Part shown: positions 7,577 to 7,960 of the stretch, in pieces
How the letters are laid out: every line of letters begins with the position of its first letter
Position numbering within the stretch: position 1 is the stretch's first letter
DNA from: JAFAQB01 sp046724555
Lineage (GTDB): Archaea > Thermoproteota > Nitrososphaeria > Nitrososphaerales > Nitrososphaeraceae
DNA: 7,960 nt
Reading direction: 5' to 3'
NCBI GenBank assembly: GCA_046724555.1
Contig: JBKOWU010000258.1
Location: 1-7,960, forward strand
The notes under the pieces: model-generated
Databases searched by the model: none
What the model was told of the DNA's origin: nothing
What the model saw: the letters and a program-made list of their open reading frames with translations, nothing else
Program-made: the position numbers and the translations under genes

Positions 7577-7960
7577 ATGGTTAGCAAAATAGCCCTCCTG
7601 ATACCAATGATCATCATAGCAGCTGTTGTAGGGGCTATTGGTATTAACCTTTTTCCATTAAAAGTCAAAAATAAAGGCTTAGAATTTGCACAAGGTAAAG
7701 TAGAGATAAATAGCGATTTAATTAATGTAGAAATCGCAAAATCTAGTGCAGAAAAACAGAGATGGTTGATGTTCAGACAGGAAAAAATTCCTTTGAATTC
7801 TGCAATGATCCTAGTTTATGATAAACCTGATCTATATTCTATGTGGCTTTTAAATATAGAATATAACCTTGATTTGATCTGGGTTGATGAAAGTGGTCAG
7901 ATAGTGTACGTAGTAAAAGATGCGCCACCTTGTAAAAATGCACTAGATCCATCCAGCTGT
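7577..7960 (+). CDS. Membrane-anchored or secreted DUF192 protein (3'-truncated by window)
   Basis: The frame opens at ATG 7577 and is still open at the window end, with 128 residues visible. Residues about 4-24 (IALLIPMIIIAAVVGAIGI) form a single hydrophobic segment after a Lys, either a membrane anchor or an uncleaved signal. The rest matches DUF192: VEIAKSSAEKQRWLMFR at 51-67, a hydrophobic strand AMILVYDKP at 76-84, W90, YNLDLIWVDESGQIV at 96-110, and the PPC motif at 117-119 followed by C128. The function of DUF192 is not established; its members are commonly exported. The usual Gly of the GLM motif is replaced by Trp63. The ATG at 7568 hits a stop after four codons, so 7577 is the start. 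It is transcribed away from xpf. Confidence 0.9.
   Translation, partial: MVSKIALLIPMIIIAAVVGAIGINLFPLKVKNKGLEFAQGKVEINSDLINVEIAKSSAEKQRWLMFRQEKIPLNSAMILVYDKPDLYSMWLLNIEYNLDLIWVDESGQIVYVVKDAPPCKNALDPSSC

Overview
The window looks like chromosomal DNA from an AT-rich ammonia-oxidising-type archaeon (Nitrososphaeria/Thaumarchaeota). The evidence is the archaeal exosome gene cluster, GTG starts, short Shine-Dalgarno motifs, and a secreted Thr-rich protein whose N-terminal domain resembles a type I recall from Nitrososphaerales. Low GC by eye fits a Nitrosocosmicus-like genome better than the GC-richer Nitrososphaera species, but that placement is inference.

Positions 1-4300 (+ strand) hold the conserved archaeal RNA-processing and translation cluster: SBDS/Sdo1 (5' end outside the window), Rrp4, Rrp41 and Rrp42 (exosome cap and both ring subunits), ribosomal protein L37Ae, the KEOPS subunit Pcc1, and prefoldin beta. 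From rrp4 to pcc1 every junction overlaps (1, 4, 11 and about 50 bp), so these five genes are almost certainly cotranscribed and translationally coupled. Together they cover ribosome maturation, RNA 3'-end degradation and tailing, a ribosomal protein, tRNA t6A modification and cotranslational folding. The one break is a 374-bp spacer between sbds and rrp4. It has a TATA-like element and two very short ORFs with good Shine-Dalgarno motifs; the second ends 4 nt before the rrp4 start.

Positions 4301-4811 are a gap with only one weak ORF. On the minus strand, 4812-6068 encodes a 418-residue secreted protein: signal peptide, Ig-like domain, poly-Thr/Gln/Ser linker, and a C-terminal region with a perfect 106-bp tandem-type direct repeat. 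After a 425-bp AT-rich gap, 6494-7246 (minus) encodes an XPF/ERCC4-family structure-specific nuclease with two helix-hairpin-helix motifs and intact catalytic residues.

A 330-bp divergent intergenic region leads to a DUF192 protein (+, from 7577) with an N-terminal membrane or signal segment; it runs off the window end. I see no RNA gene, CRISPR array, insertion sequence or defence cassette. The points most worth a second look are the leader-ORF arrangement before rrp4, the perfect intragenic duplication and the (AGT)11 tract in the surface gene, and the degenerate PIP-like tail of the nuclease.
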